From: CAZCTC01 sp964501335
Lineage (GTDB): Bacteria; Chloroflexota; Anaerolineae; B4-G1; SLSP01
DNA length: 64,000 bases
Assembly (NCBI GenBank): GCA_964501335.1
Contig: CAZCTC010000032.1
Coordinates: 18,351 to 82,350 of the forward strand
Direction of reading: 5' to 3'
Below, piece by piece: positions 35,752 through 43,286 of this stretch (position 1 is its first letter; every line of letters starts with the position of its first letter). The position numbers and the translations under genes are program-made. Under the pieces are notes generated by a model, which did no database searches, had not been told where the DNA came from, and was given only the letters and a program-made list of their open reading frames with translations.

Positions 35752-35961
35752 ATGGACGAAAAGAAAAAAAAGATCGAACTGGTTCATAAAGTATTTTCAG
35801 TCTTGAAAATAGCTACGGTAATAGGGTTATTCATTATTGGGTCTCGACGTATCGAATTTATGTACATGATGGCAGGAGCAATGATAGGGTTTTTTGTGAT
35901 TGCCATTTTCAAAGAGCAGGAGGAAAAGAACGATGACCGAAACAAACGAAACCCATCCTGA
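35752..35961 (+). CDS. Small two-helix membrane protein
   Basis: 69 residues with two hydrophobic helices and charged ends (MDEKKKKIE, EEKNDDRNK). Overlaps the next frame by 29 bases. Confidence 0.6.
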   Translation: MDEKKKKIELVHKVFSVLKIATVIGLFIIGSRRIEFMYMMAGAMIGFFVIAIFKEQEEKNDDRNKRNPS

Positions 35962-36133
35962 ATTTCAGATCAACGACGCCGTCTACTGGGGCGAAGGCAC
36001 CGACGAAGAAGCCGGTATCATCAAAGCCTTTTCGATGAGCGGGGCCCTGGCCTATATCATCGACTACCGCTGGAAGTACCACCAGGTCCCGGTACGCCAG
36101 CTGACGAAGATCGAAAAACGAGAAGCTCAATGA
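35933..36133 (+). CDS. Small soluble protein, unknown
   Basis: 66 residues, beta-rich (NDAVYWGEG...AGIIKAFS...YIIDYRWKYHQVPVRQL), like a small SH3-type barrel. AGGAGGAAAAG precedes ATG 35933, supporting this start. Overlaps the next gene by 4 bases. Confidence 0.65.
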   Translation: MTETNETHPEFQINDAVYWGEGTDEEAGIIKAFSMSGALAYIIDYRWKYHQVPVRQLTKIEKREAQ

Positions 36134-36357
36134 TGATCCTACCGATAATCGGACTGGTATGCGGAACCCTGCTAATTTACGTCGGATCATACAAGCAAGA
36201 AATGTTTATCGACTGGTGTGAACCATTCGATTTCACAATCACTGGAGTAGTACTGGTTGCAGTTTGCCTGATTCTCATTGCTGAAAATCTCGGATTTCTA
36301 CCCATCAATCAGCACGGACAGATATTATCCGTTATCAAACACACAGTGAATAAATAA
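36130..36357 (+). CDS. Small two-helix membrane protein
   Basis: 75 residues with helices at about 2-20 and 33-53. Coupled by ATGA overlap to the previous gene. No family recognised. Confidence 0.6.
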   Translation: MMILPIIGLVCGTLLIYVGSYKQEMFIDWCEPFDFTITGVVLVAVCLILIAENLGFLPINQHGQILSVIKHTVNK

Positions 36358-36369
36358 GGAGAAAACCCC

Positions 36370-37332
36370 ATGACTACCATGTTATTAGCCATCGATCCCG
36401 GCGCCGGCGCTATCAAACTGTACGGCGATTTCGGCTTTGTAGAACTGCCGTCCATCATTGCGATCGACGGCGCGGCCGCTGTTTCGTCCCTGGCCGGCCT
36501 GACCACCTCCGAGCGGCCCGTCCATCTGGTCAGCGATAAAGGCAGCTTCCTGGTCGGCACGACGGCCCACGAATGGGGCCGGCCGGTGGAGAACCTGGAT
36601 CATGACCGCTTCACCGGTGCACCCGAAATGGAGGGCCTGCTCTGCGCCGCCCTGGATAAAGTCGTCGTCGGCCTGAACGAGAAGTTCAATGTGATCGTCG
36701 GCCTGCCGTTGGAGACCCTGACCGGCGACGAGGCGGCCGTCAATGTGCAGGCCGTCAAGAACTGGCTCAGTGGAAAACATGCCTGGACGGCCGACGGGCG
36801 GCCCAGCGTGGTGAACATCGAGAAGGTAAAGGTTACGTCGCAGCCGATCGGCGCGATGATGGACTGGCTGCTGGATGACGCCGGGCACTACATTCCAGAA
36901 CGAAAAGTGCTGGCCGGCAAGGAGATCGGCATTCTTTCGGTGGGCATGAACACCATCGAAATGCTGGCCGTCCACAACATGCAGATCCAGCAACGGTTCA
37001 CGGCCGGCCGGGCGATGGGGGTGCGCCGGCTGCTGGAGATCCTCAATCCCAACGACTTATACAGCCGGGGCGAGATGGACGCCCAGCTCCGCTCCGGCAC
37101 GCTGGAGGGAATCAACAAGGCCCTGCCGATCTGGTCCAGTGAAGTTTCGGACACCATCAACAAGCGATGGGGCAACGCCTGGCAGCGGTTCGCGGCCGTG
37201 ATCGTAGTCGGCGGCGGGGCCATGCTCTTGCAAGATATGTTCACCCGGAAATTCCAGGGGCGGGCCTGGTTCCCTGATATGCCGGTCCTGGCCACGGCGC
37301 GGGGCCTGTTCAAGTTCGGGCTGAGGAAGTAG
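36370..37332 (+). CDS. ParM-like actin ATPase
   Basis: 320 residues with the actin-like ATPase core: phosphate-1 LLAIDPGAGAIKLYGDFG, the connecting IVGLPLETLTGDE, phosphate-2 IGILSVGMNTIEMLAVHN and the adenosine motif VIVVGGGAMLLQD. Relatives (ParM, Alp, StbA) polymerise and push plasmid copies apart. AAGGAG (36356-36361) supports ATG 36370. With the ParR-like gene at 37463 it makes a type II partition module, which implies the excised element persists as a replicating circle. Confidence 0.85.
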   Translation: MTTMLLAIDPGAGAIKLYGDFGFVELPSIIAIDGAAAVSSLAGLTTSERPVHLVSDKGSFLVGTTAHEWGRPVENLDHDRFTGAPEMEGLLCAALDKVVVGLNEKFNVIVGLPLETLTGDEAAVNVQAVKNWLSGKHAWTADGRPSVVNIEKVKVTSQPIGAMMDWLLDDAGHYIPERKVLAGKEIGILSVGMNTIEMLAVHNMQIQQRFTAGRAMGVRRLLEILNPNDLYSRGEMDAQLRSGTLEGINKALPIWSSEVSDTINKRWGNAWQRFAAVIVVGGGAMLLQDMFTRKFQGRAWFPDMPVLATARGLFKFGLRK

Positions 37333-37334
37333 CC

Positions 37335-37523
37335 ATGAAGCGCTTATTACGATTCATGCTCGAAGTCTTGATCGTTGTCGGCGTAAGCACCTGGGTGGTT
37401 TTCAAAGCCGCGTTGTTGGTGTTGCTGATCATAGACGATGTGGTTTCAAAAGGGGAACTGCCATGGTTAAGAAACACCGGGCACCTGGGGGCGGACGGCC
37501 GCCGGCAGAACTGCGGCCTGTAG
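37335..37523 (+). CDS. Small membrane peptide overlapping parR-like gene
   Basis: 62 residues: one helix (LEVLIVVGVSTWVVFKAALLVLLII) then a tail read through the start of the next gene in another frame. It begins 3 bases after the ParM-like stop. The N-terminal half looks real; the exact end is dictated by a 61-base overlap that I find odd. Confidence 0.5.
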   Translation: MKRLLRFMLEVLIVVGVSTWVVFKAALLVLLIIDDVVSKGELPWLRNTGHLGADGRRQNCGL

Positions 37524-37717
37524 TCCACAACTTGAAGCTGTTGCTTTACCCGGGCCAGGACGACGACCTGATCGCCGTCCTGGCGCAGGTCCCAGCCGGC
37601 CAACGTTCCAGCGCCGTCAAGGCCATGCTGCGGACAGGGAAGCTCATTGTACCACAGCTGGAACAGGGACCCGACGACGGCGATCTGGACGACGCTTTAG
37701 ATAATCTAACATTCTAA
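37463..37717 (+). CDS. ParR/StbB-like centromere-binding protein
   Basis: 84 residues. A basic Gly/Pro-rich start (KKHRAPGGGRPPAEL) then NLKLLLYPGQDDDLIAVLAQVPAGQRSSAVKAMLRTG, a pattern like the ribbon-helix-helix of StbB/ParR-type partners, and an acidic tail that could contact the filament. Position after an actin-like gene is the classic parMR order. It would bind a centromere site; the palindrome that follows is one candidate. Confidence 0.7.
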   Translation: MVKKHRAPGGGRPPAELRPVVHNLKLLLYPGQDDDLIAVLAQVPAGQRSSAVKAMLRTGKLIVPQLEQGPDDGDLDDALDNLTF

Positions 37718-37761
37718 TTTCGTGACGCAAGAAATAAGGTCTTATTTCTTGCGTCACGAAA
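37718..37761. repeat. 44-bp perfect palindrome after parR-like gene
   Basis: Arms of 21 bases (TTTCGTGACGCAAGAAATAAG and its complement at 37741-37761) with a 2-base centre GT begin at the last base of the ParR-like stop and end 18 bases before the Prim-Pol start. Candidates: centromere, operator for the replication gene, or termination/attenuation hairpin. There is no T-run. Confidence 0.8.
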
Positions 37762-37779
37762 TAAGCCAGGGGGAAATAC

Positions 37780-40158
37780 ATGGACAACACAAGAATGCTT
37801 TCAAACGCTCTTCAATATGCTGAATGGGGATGGGCCGTGTTTCCATTGATCGGGAAGCGGCCGTTGACCGGGCATGGATTCAAAGATGCTACCACAAACC
37901 CGGAGACGATCCGGGCCTGGTGGGCAGATCATCCGCTGGCGAATATCGGACTCTCCGCCTGCGCTTCCCATCTGGTCCTGATCGACCTGGACGACAAGGA
38001 TGGACGGGATGGAATCACGGCATGGGAGCAGTTAAAGCTGGACTATGGTTTTTCCGATGATGGGGCGTTGAAATCCATCACGGGGGGCTATGGTCAGCAC
38101 CTGATCTTCACAGCGCCGGACGGAATCGTTATCCCCAACACTACCGACCAGCTGGCCCCAGGGATTGAAATCAAAGCCAGCAGCGGGTATATCGTTCTGC
38201 CGCCGTCGATCCATCCCAACGGCAACGAATACCTGCCCATGAATCATTGGAACCGTAAACCCGGCCCGGTTCCGTTCGAGCTGTTGCAGCTCATCATGGA
38301 AAAAGAACCGCCGCAGGTGGAGCTACAGCCAGCGCGGCCGGCACCGGCGTCAGGCCGCGCCGCGGCGTATGCGGAAACGGCATTAGCCAACGAACTCAAT
38401 TTGCTGGCCGGCACTGCGCCGGGGGGCCGGAACCGGCAATTGTTCAAGTCTGCGGCGGCGTTGGGGCAGATCATCGCGGCGGGCTGGCTGGAGCAGGGGC
38501 GAGTCGAAGACCAGCTTCTCCAAGTAGCGGTCGCCATTGGCCTGACGGATCGAGAGTCGCTCAACACGATTGCCAGCGGGATCGAGGCCGGGAGCGCCAC
38601 CCCCAGGGTTATCAAAGAGCTGGAGGTATCTCAGCCAAAGCCAGTTCCTCCCCAGGCGGAACCGGCACCGGCACCTGAACCGGAGCAACCCACTGATAAA
38701 ACGCAGGAAGAACAAATCGAGTGGCTGGATGCCGACATGCTGATCAATGCTTTGAAGCGAGGGGAGACCGGAGACGCGGAGATCCTGGCCAAAATATTTC
38801 AGGACAAGATTGCCTTCGATCATGCAGAAGGCACGTGGTTCCTGTGGGACGGGCAGAATTGGAACACCGACGAGACCGGACAGATCACAGGACTGATCAC
38901 GTCGGCTGTTTTCAAACAGTACGTTAAAGCCTCAGAACAGGCCATGCGGCAGGCCGACATGAAGAAAGCCGATGAACTGAATAAGAACGCTACCCGGCTG
39001 TGCAATCGTAACAGAATATCCAATGTCCTGGAGCTGGCAGGTCGGCAGCCTGGCATCGGGATAACCGGCAATGAATGGGACAGCAATCCCTGGCTATTGG
39101 GAGTCAGGAACGGCGTCATTGACCTGCGCACAGGAACGTTCCGCCCAGGCGCACCTAAAGACTATATCCGCAGTGTGACGACGACGCCGTATCAACCGGA
39201 TGCCGATTGCCCCCGGTTCAAGCAATTCCTGATGGAAATCTTTAGCAACGATGTTGAGCTGTGCGCTTATGTACAACGGCTCTTCGGTTATGGAATAACC
39301 GGATTGACCGACGACCATGTATTTCCAATTTTCTGGGGCGGCGGCCGAAACGGCAAGGATACGTTACTGGAAACATTGGCCAGCGTCTTGGGCACACACA
39401 TTGCCAGTCCCGTGGCAGAAAGCATTGTCGTGGCCTCTCAAGCGGCGCGGTCTTCAGGAGCGCCAAATGCCGATCTGATGAGCCTGCGAGGATTGAGGCT
39501 ATGTTGGGTCAGTGAAACCGAAGAAAGCGCCAGACTGAATGTGGCACAGGTAAAAAAACTGACCGGCGGTGGGCAGATCACTGCACGGGCACCTTACGGC
39601 CGACGCAATGTCACCTTTATGCCAGGCTATCTGATCCTGCTGCTTACCAATCATAAGCCAACGATTCCGGCCGACGACAACGCGATCTGGATGCGTGTCA
39701 ATCTCATCCCTTTTAATGAAACCTTTAAAGACAATCCGGATCCCAACAATCCGCACGAACATCCCAAAGACGCCAGGCTTCGAGAAAAGATGGTAGCTGA
39801 AGCCCCTGGAATTCTCAACTGGTTGATTCAAGGATGTCTGGAATGGCAACGTATCGGCCTCAATCCACCGGAAGCAATCAGAGCCGCTACGGAAGAGTAC
39901 AAACGCGACGAAGACATCATGACTCTGTTTATCGAGGAATGTTGTGTTATCGATAAAAAAGCCTTTGTGGAAACGAGCGAACTGCTAAACGAATACAACA
40001 AATGGGCCGAGTCTTACGGAATGCGACCTTTAGGTATTAAGACCTTTAGTCAGAGGATATCGAAGCGCTTCGACAGTGGACGTAATCCAAACCCTGAAAA
40101 CAGACGTAAAGGCTTTTTTGGAATTGGGCTCATTCAGGATACCAATTCCAAAAAGTGA
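37780..40158 (+). CDS. Prim-Pol/D5-type primase-helicase replication protein
   Basis: 792 residues. N-terminal archaeo-eukaryotic primase (bifunctional primase/polymerase) domain: GWAVFPLIGKRPLT, catalytic LIDLDD near residue 68, GYGQHLIF and SGYIVLPPSIHPNG. A Pro/Glu linker (about 285-310) leads to a D5-N/P4-type region and superfamily 3 helicase: Walker A GGGRNGKDT near 520, then a Walker B-like ELR-less segment LCWVSETEE and the sensor LLLLTNHKP. Such proteins start and drive replication of phages, plasmids and RepPP-type AICEs. An iteron-like region follows directly. GGGGG before ATG 37780 serves as ribosome site. Confidence 0.93.
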   Translation: MDNTRMLSNALQYAEWGWAVFPLIGKRPLTGHGFKDATTNPETIRAWWADHPLANIGLSACASHLVLIDLDDKDGRDGITAWEQLKLDYGFSDDGALKSITGGYGQHLIFTAPDGIVIPNTTDQLAPGIEIKASSGYIVLPPSIHPNGNEYLPMNHWNRKPGPVPFELLQLIMEKEPPQVELQPARPAPASGRAAAYAETALANELNLLAGTAPGGRNRQLFKSAAALGQIIAAGWLEQGRVEDQLLQVAVAIGLTDRESLNTIASGIEAGSATPRVIKELEVSQPKPVPPQAEPAPAPEPEQPTDKTQEEQIEWLDADMLINALKRGETGDAEILAKIFQDKIAFDHAEGTWFLWDGQNWNTDETGQITGLITSAVFKQYVKASEQAMRQADMKKADELNKNATRLCNRNRISNVLELAGRQPGIGITGNEWDSNPWLLGVRNGVIDLRTGTFRPGAPKDYIRSVTTTPYQPDADCPRFKQFLMEIFSNDVELCAYVQRLFGYGITGLTDDHVFPIFWGGGRNGKDTLLETLASVLGTHIASPVAESIVVASQAARSSGAPNADLMSLRGLRLCWVSETEESARLNVAQVKKLTGGGQITARAPYGRRNVTFMPGYLILLLTNHKPTIPADDNAIWMRVNLIPFNETFKDNPDPNNPHEHPKDARLREKMVAEAPGILNWLIQGCLEWQRIGLNPPEAIRAATEEYKRDEDIMTLFIEECCVIDKKAFVETSELLNEYNKWAESYGMRPLGIKTFSQRISKRFDSGRNPNPENRRKGFFGIGLIQDTNSKK

Positions 40159-40463
40159 AACTTTCGTAACTTTCATAACAGAACATAGGTATAAAGAACC
40201 TTAACTCAGGAATAGTTTTGCAGCAAAGTTTCAAAGGTTGCAAAGGTTTCACTTTTGGAAAAGTGAAACTTTCGTAACTTTCATAACAGAACATAAGTAT
40301 CAAGAACCTTAATTCAGGAATAGTTTTGCAGCAAAGTTTCAAAGGTTGCGAAGGTTTCACTCGCCCAAAAAGTGAAACCTTTGAAAGTTTCGTAACCGTA
40401 TAAAATAGTTACCCACAACACTTTTCACCAAAGGTACCCTCACCAAAGTTACGAAAGTTTCAC
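40153..40463. repeat. Iteron-like region, candidate replication origin
   Basis: Two 100-bp units (40153-40252, 40261-40360) differ at about six positions. Each opens with GTGAAACTTTCGTAACT and closes with GTTTCAC. A third, shortened unit (40371-40396) follows, and the opening motif returns inverted at 40447-40463. The region is AT-rich, holds no gene and lies against the replication gene, all expected of an origin with initiator sites. Confidence 0.65.
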
Positions 40464-40482
40464 TAGTTAACAAGTCAACTAA
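40464..40482. promoter_or_regulatory. Operator-like site TAGTTAACA-N4-AACTAA
   Basis: An inverted repeat immediately upstream of the GT87-like gene; a close match lies at 41755-41771 after the wHTH gene. No other copy was noticed in the window. Confidence 0.45.
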
Positions 40483-40497
40483 TTTACGGAGTAGGTA

Positions 40498-41529
40498 ATG
40501 AAAAGCTTCCCTAAATTCATTCCAGCCCTGTTTTTACTTCCCTTCATCCTGGCTTCCGTGCTGCGCGGGCCTTCGGATTTCGCGGTCTACGCTCAGGCGG
40601 TGCACCAGGTTCTGGGCGGGGCCCGGCTCTATACCGACGCGGTGACCTTCTACTATGCGCCCTGGGCCGTCCTGGTCTTTGTTCCGTTCGCAGCATTGCC
40701 GCCGATCGCCGGCCAGGCGGCGTTCAATCTGGCCTCCATCCTGGCCCTGGTCTGGGCCGTTACCACGCTTTCCGGCGCTCAGCGGTGGCAGGCGGTGGCG
40801 CTGGCCACCACGACCATGTTCTCGGCCTGGCTGATTATGTGCAGCCAGGTGGACGCTTTGATCCTGGCCGGCGTGGCGTTGGGCTACCTGGCGGTCGAGC
40901 GGCGGCGGCCCTGGCTGTTGGGCCTGGCCTATGTGGTGATGGGAATGAAGCCGACCAATGTCCTGCTGCCAGCGTTGTTGCTGGGGCTGGCGGTGTTGCG
41001 GTGGCCACGGCGCGAGCTGGTGAAGATAGCCGTCCTGCCGGCGTTGGCTCTGGCGGTCGGTATTGTGCTGACCGGTCCTGATTGGCCGGTGCGGTTCGTG
41101 GCCTATCTCCAGGCCCATCCCAATCCGGATCCCTACGGCTTGATTTCGCCCTGGGGTATGGCCCTCTATCGGACCTCCCCTTGGGGAAACGTCGGGCCGG
41201 TGGTGCTGGGCACGGCCGGGGCCGGGGCTTTTGGCTTCACCTTCATACAGCGCCGCGACCTGCGGGAATCCTTGCTGGCGGTGCTGGCCCTGGGCCTGTT
41301 GGCTTCGCCGTATGTGATGGTCTATCACGTGATCTACGCAGCGCCGGCGGCGGCGCGCCTGGCAAAGGCCGATCGGCGCACCGGTGCTCTGCTGGCCGGC
41401 ATTGCGTTGGTCGATCTGGCCATGTTCTGGTCCGGCCGGGGCTTCTTCCTCTGGCCGGTCTATGTGGCGGCGGCAGCGCTGTTTTCAATGCTAACGCAAC
41501 GGAGGAGCTATGAGAACCTGGTGGCGTAG
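40498..41529 (+). CDS. GT87-like polyprenyl-phosphate glycosyltransferase
   Basis: 343 residues, eight to ten membrane helices. The first loop DFAVYAQAVHQVLGGARLYTD and FYYAPWAVLVFVPFAALP match GT87/DUF2029 enzymes, in which the conserved Asp takes part in moving a sugar from a polyprenyl phosphate to a glycan on the outer face of the membrane. ATG 40498 follows GGAGTAGG. It opens a block of three surface-glycan genes inside the element. Confidence 0.75.
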   Translation: MKSFPKFIPALFLLPFILASVLRGPSDFAVYAQAVHQVLGGARLYTDAVTFYYAPWAVLVFVPFAALPPIAGQAAFNLASILALVWAVTTLSGAQRWQAVALATTTMFSAWLIMCSQVDALILAGVALGYLAVERRRPWLLGLAYVVMGMKPTNVLLPALLLGLAVLRWPRRELVKIAVLPALALAVGIVLTGPDWPVRFVAYLQAHPNPDPYGLISPWGMALYRTSPWGNVGPVVLGTAGAGAFGFTFIQRRDLRESLLAVLALGLLASPYVMVYHVIYAAPAAARLAKADRRTGALLAGIALVDLAMFWSGRGFFLWPVYVAAAALFSMLTQRRSYENLVA

Positions 41530-41761
41530 TAAACCCATGTCTATAGCCGAAACGCTGAAAGGCGCTAAACGCATTGTCTATGAGGAGCTCGAGCGTATGC
41601 TTTCAATCGGAAGAAATCCATCTGTAATGTCGTTGGCAGAACGAACCGGATACAGCGAACCTACAGTATGGAAATCGCTAGATTATCTTCGTAACATCGG
41701 CTTAATTGAAATGTATCAACCAAAACGAGGGATGCCGGCCCAATATAGAATTATTAGTTAA
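41510..41761 (+). CDS. Winged-helix regulator
   Basis: 83 residues. A compact wHTH (SIGRNPSVMSLAERTGYSEPTVWKSLDYLRNIGLIEMYQP) near residues 32-72. GGAGGAG supports ATG 41510, overlapping the GT gene by 20 bases. Operator-like palindromes before the GT gene and at its own end suggest it controls this block. Confidence 0.75.
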   Translation: MRTWWRSKPMSIAETLKGAKRIVYEELERMLSIGRNPSVMSLAERTGYSEPTVWKSLDYLRNIGLIEMYQPKRGMPAQYRIIS

Positions 41762-41771
41762 CATTAACTAA
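41755..41771. promoter_or_regulatory. Operator-like site TAGTTAACATTAACTAA
   Basis: Near-palindrome over the stop of the wHTH gene, matching 40464-40482 except for spacer length. The gene that follows has a -10-like TACTAT (41812-41817, extended by TG) only 6 bases before its ATG. Confidence 0.45.
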
Positions 41772-41823
41772 CTGGCTAAGTTTTTTAGTTTCTTTCTCTG
41801 GTCGGTTTTGCTACTATTGTGTC

Positions 41824-42696
41824 ATGGTCGCCAACCAGAGACTAACAAGGAGCGCTTCCGGCGTTGTCTGGGGTGCGCCGGCTCTGGCGCTCCTTGTTGC
41901 GTCTATCGGCTCAATCTGTCGGGCCGATTCATTCTTCTGGTTCCTGGTCTGGTGCGGTTACGGTCTGTGGTATCTGGCAATGGTCCGATTGCCGGTACGG
42001 TACCTTGAAACTGGTTTACGGGTGGTCGCCGGAGTTGCCGCAGCTCTCCCCCTGGCTGCGGCGCTCCGGCAAGGTCTGCGCCCGGAAGTGCTGGGCCTGA
42101 ACCCCAACGCTTACGCCTCGCTGCTCTTGCTATTCCTCCCCTGGCTGCCGGGGCCCGGGCTTTTTGTGGGTCTGGCGGCGTTGGGTATCACCGGCAGCCG
42201 CGGCGCCTGGCTGGCCCTGCTGGTGGCCACGGTGGCATTACGGGGCGAGCGCCGGGTAAAGGTCGCAGCGTTGATTATTGCCCCAGCCCTGGTGGGGGCG
42301 TTGATCTGGATACGGCCGGAGACGGTAACGGCGCGGTTGGCAGTGTGGTCCGAGGCGGTGACCTTGTTTTCACAACGTCCGTTCACCGGCTGGGGCCCCG
42401 GTTGTTACCACTGGCTTTCGTCGATCGAGGTGGGGAAGTCCCATCCCGACAATGCGCTGCTGGCCATCCTGGCCGAGCAGGGGATGATCGGAGCGGCCGC
42501 ATGGCTTTGGGCGGTGGTCAAGGTAGGGCGGCGGGTAGCGGCGTCAGGGGAACGCCGGGAGCAGCTGGCTCTGACAGCCTTCGGGCTGCATCAACTGGTC
42601 GATTCCACATTTTTCAATCCGTGGGTCGGGATAACGGCGCTGGCGATCCTGGCGCTGATGAAATCTAAGGAGGTCTCAGATGGACGACATTCGTGA
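41824..42696 (+). CDS. O-antigen ligase-like (Wzy_C) membrane protein
   Basis: 290 residues, about nine helices. The sequence GITGSRGAWLALL and, after a periplasmic-type loop, FTGWGPGCYHWLSS...SHPDNALLAILAEQGMIG are typical of WaaL/Wzy-type ligases and polymerases, which join polyprenyl-linked glycans to an acceptor. Shorter than chromosomal relatives (about 400), with fewer N-terminal helices. No ribosome site; a leaderless message is likely. Confidence 0.75.
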   Translation: MVANQRLTRSASGVVWGAPALALLVASIGSICRADSFFWFLVWCGYGLWYLAMVRLPVRYLETGLRVVAGVAAALPLAAALRQGLRPEVLGLNPNAYASLLLLFLPWLPGPGLFVGLAALGITGSRGAWLALLVATVALRGERRVKVAALIIAPALVGALIWIRPETVTARLAVWSEAVTLFSQRPFTGWGPGCYHWLSSIEVGKSHPDNALLAILAEQGMIGAAAWLWAVVKVGRRVAASGERREQLALTAFGLHQLVDSTFFNPWVGITALAILALMKSKEVSDGRHS

Positions 42697-42874
42697 TGCG
42701 TTTGAAAGTATTCCCTGGTGGGGATGGGTTATTGTCCTGATTGTTGGTGTAGCGATTTTAGTAGCAATACTTTATTTCCTGGGCGTGCCGACATGGGCAA
42801 TCCTGGCAACAGTCGGCGCAGTCGTCATTGGCGGCCTGGCCGGCTTTGCGAAGACGCTGTTTAGCGGGGGATAA
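42680..42874 (+). CDS. Small two-helix membrane protein
   Basis: 64 residues, helices about 14-34 and 38-58. AAGGAGG precedes ATG 42680; overlaps the ligase gene by 17 bases. Confidence 0.65.
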   Translation: MDDIRDAFESIPWWGWVIVLIVGVAILVAILYFLGVPTWAILATVGAVVIGGLAGFAKTLFSGG

Positions 42875-42877
42875 ACG

Positions 42878-43099
42878 ATGGATGAAACGCAGGCTCCGGA
42901 AGTACAACCTGAACCAACACCTCAACCGGAAGTTCTTCAACGCGGGGGGAGTCTGGTGGCCTGGGCCGCCGACCATCCCAACGCCATGTGGGTGGCACTC
43001 CTGGTTCTGGCTGCACCGTATTTCGTTCTCTGTTTTGGCCTCACCGTGGCAATGGCCGGAGCCTTGATCGTGGGGTGTCCGGCTTGCAGCGGAGGCTGA
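42878..43099 (+). CDS. Small membrane protein
   Basis: 73 residues: acidic Pro/Glu-rich start, then one or two hydrophobic helices ending in GCPACSGG. Starts 3 bases after the previous stop. Unknown. Confidence 0.6.
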   Translation: MDETQAPEVQPEPTPQPEVLQRGGSLVAWAADHPNAMWVALLVLAAPYFVLCFGLTVAMAGALIVGCPACSGG

Positions 43100-43100
43100 A

Positions 43101-43286
43101 ATGGCGTGGGCCTCCTTTGTGGCGGCGCGGGATGCGCGAGCTTTGAGTCTATTCCTGGTGGGGGTGAGCTGTGCAATCATCATCTGGCTGTTCCCTCCGA
43201 AGTGGCGTCCCTGGCTGGCGCTTCTATTTCTATTGTGCCTCGCTTATGCCGGGTTTGGCGCTGCGAGTCTACCTGGCTCTTTTTAA
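43101..43286 (+). CDS. Small two-helix membrane protein
   Basis: 61 residues, helices near 15-30 and 36-56. It begins one base after the previous stop and overlaps the GT39-like gene; the two may be translationally coupled. Confidence 0.5.
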   Translation: MAWASFVAARDARALSLFLVGVSCAIIIWLFPPKWRPWLALLFLLCLAYAGFGAASLPGSF

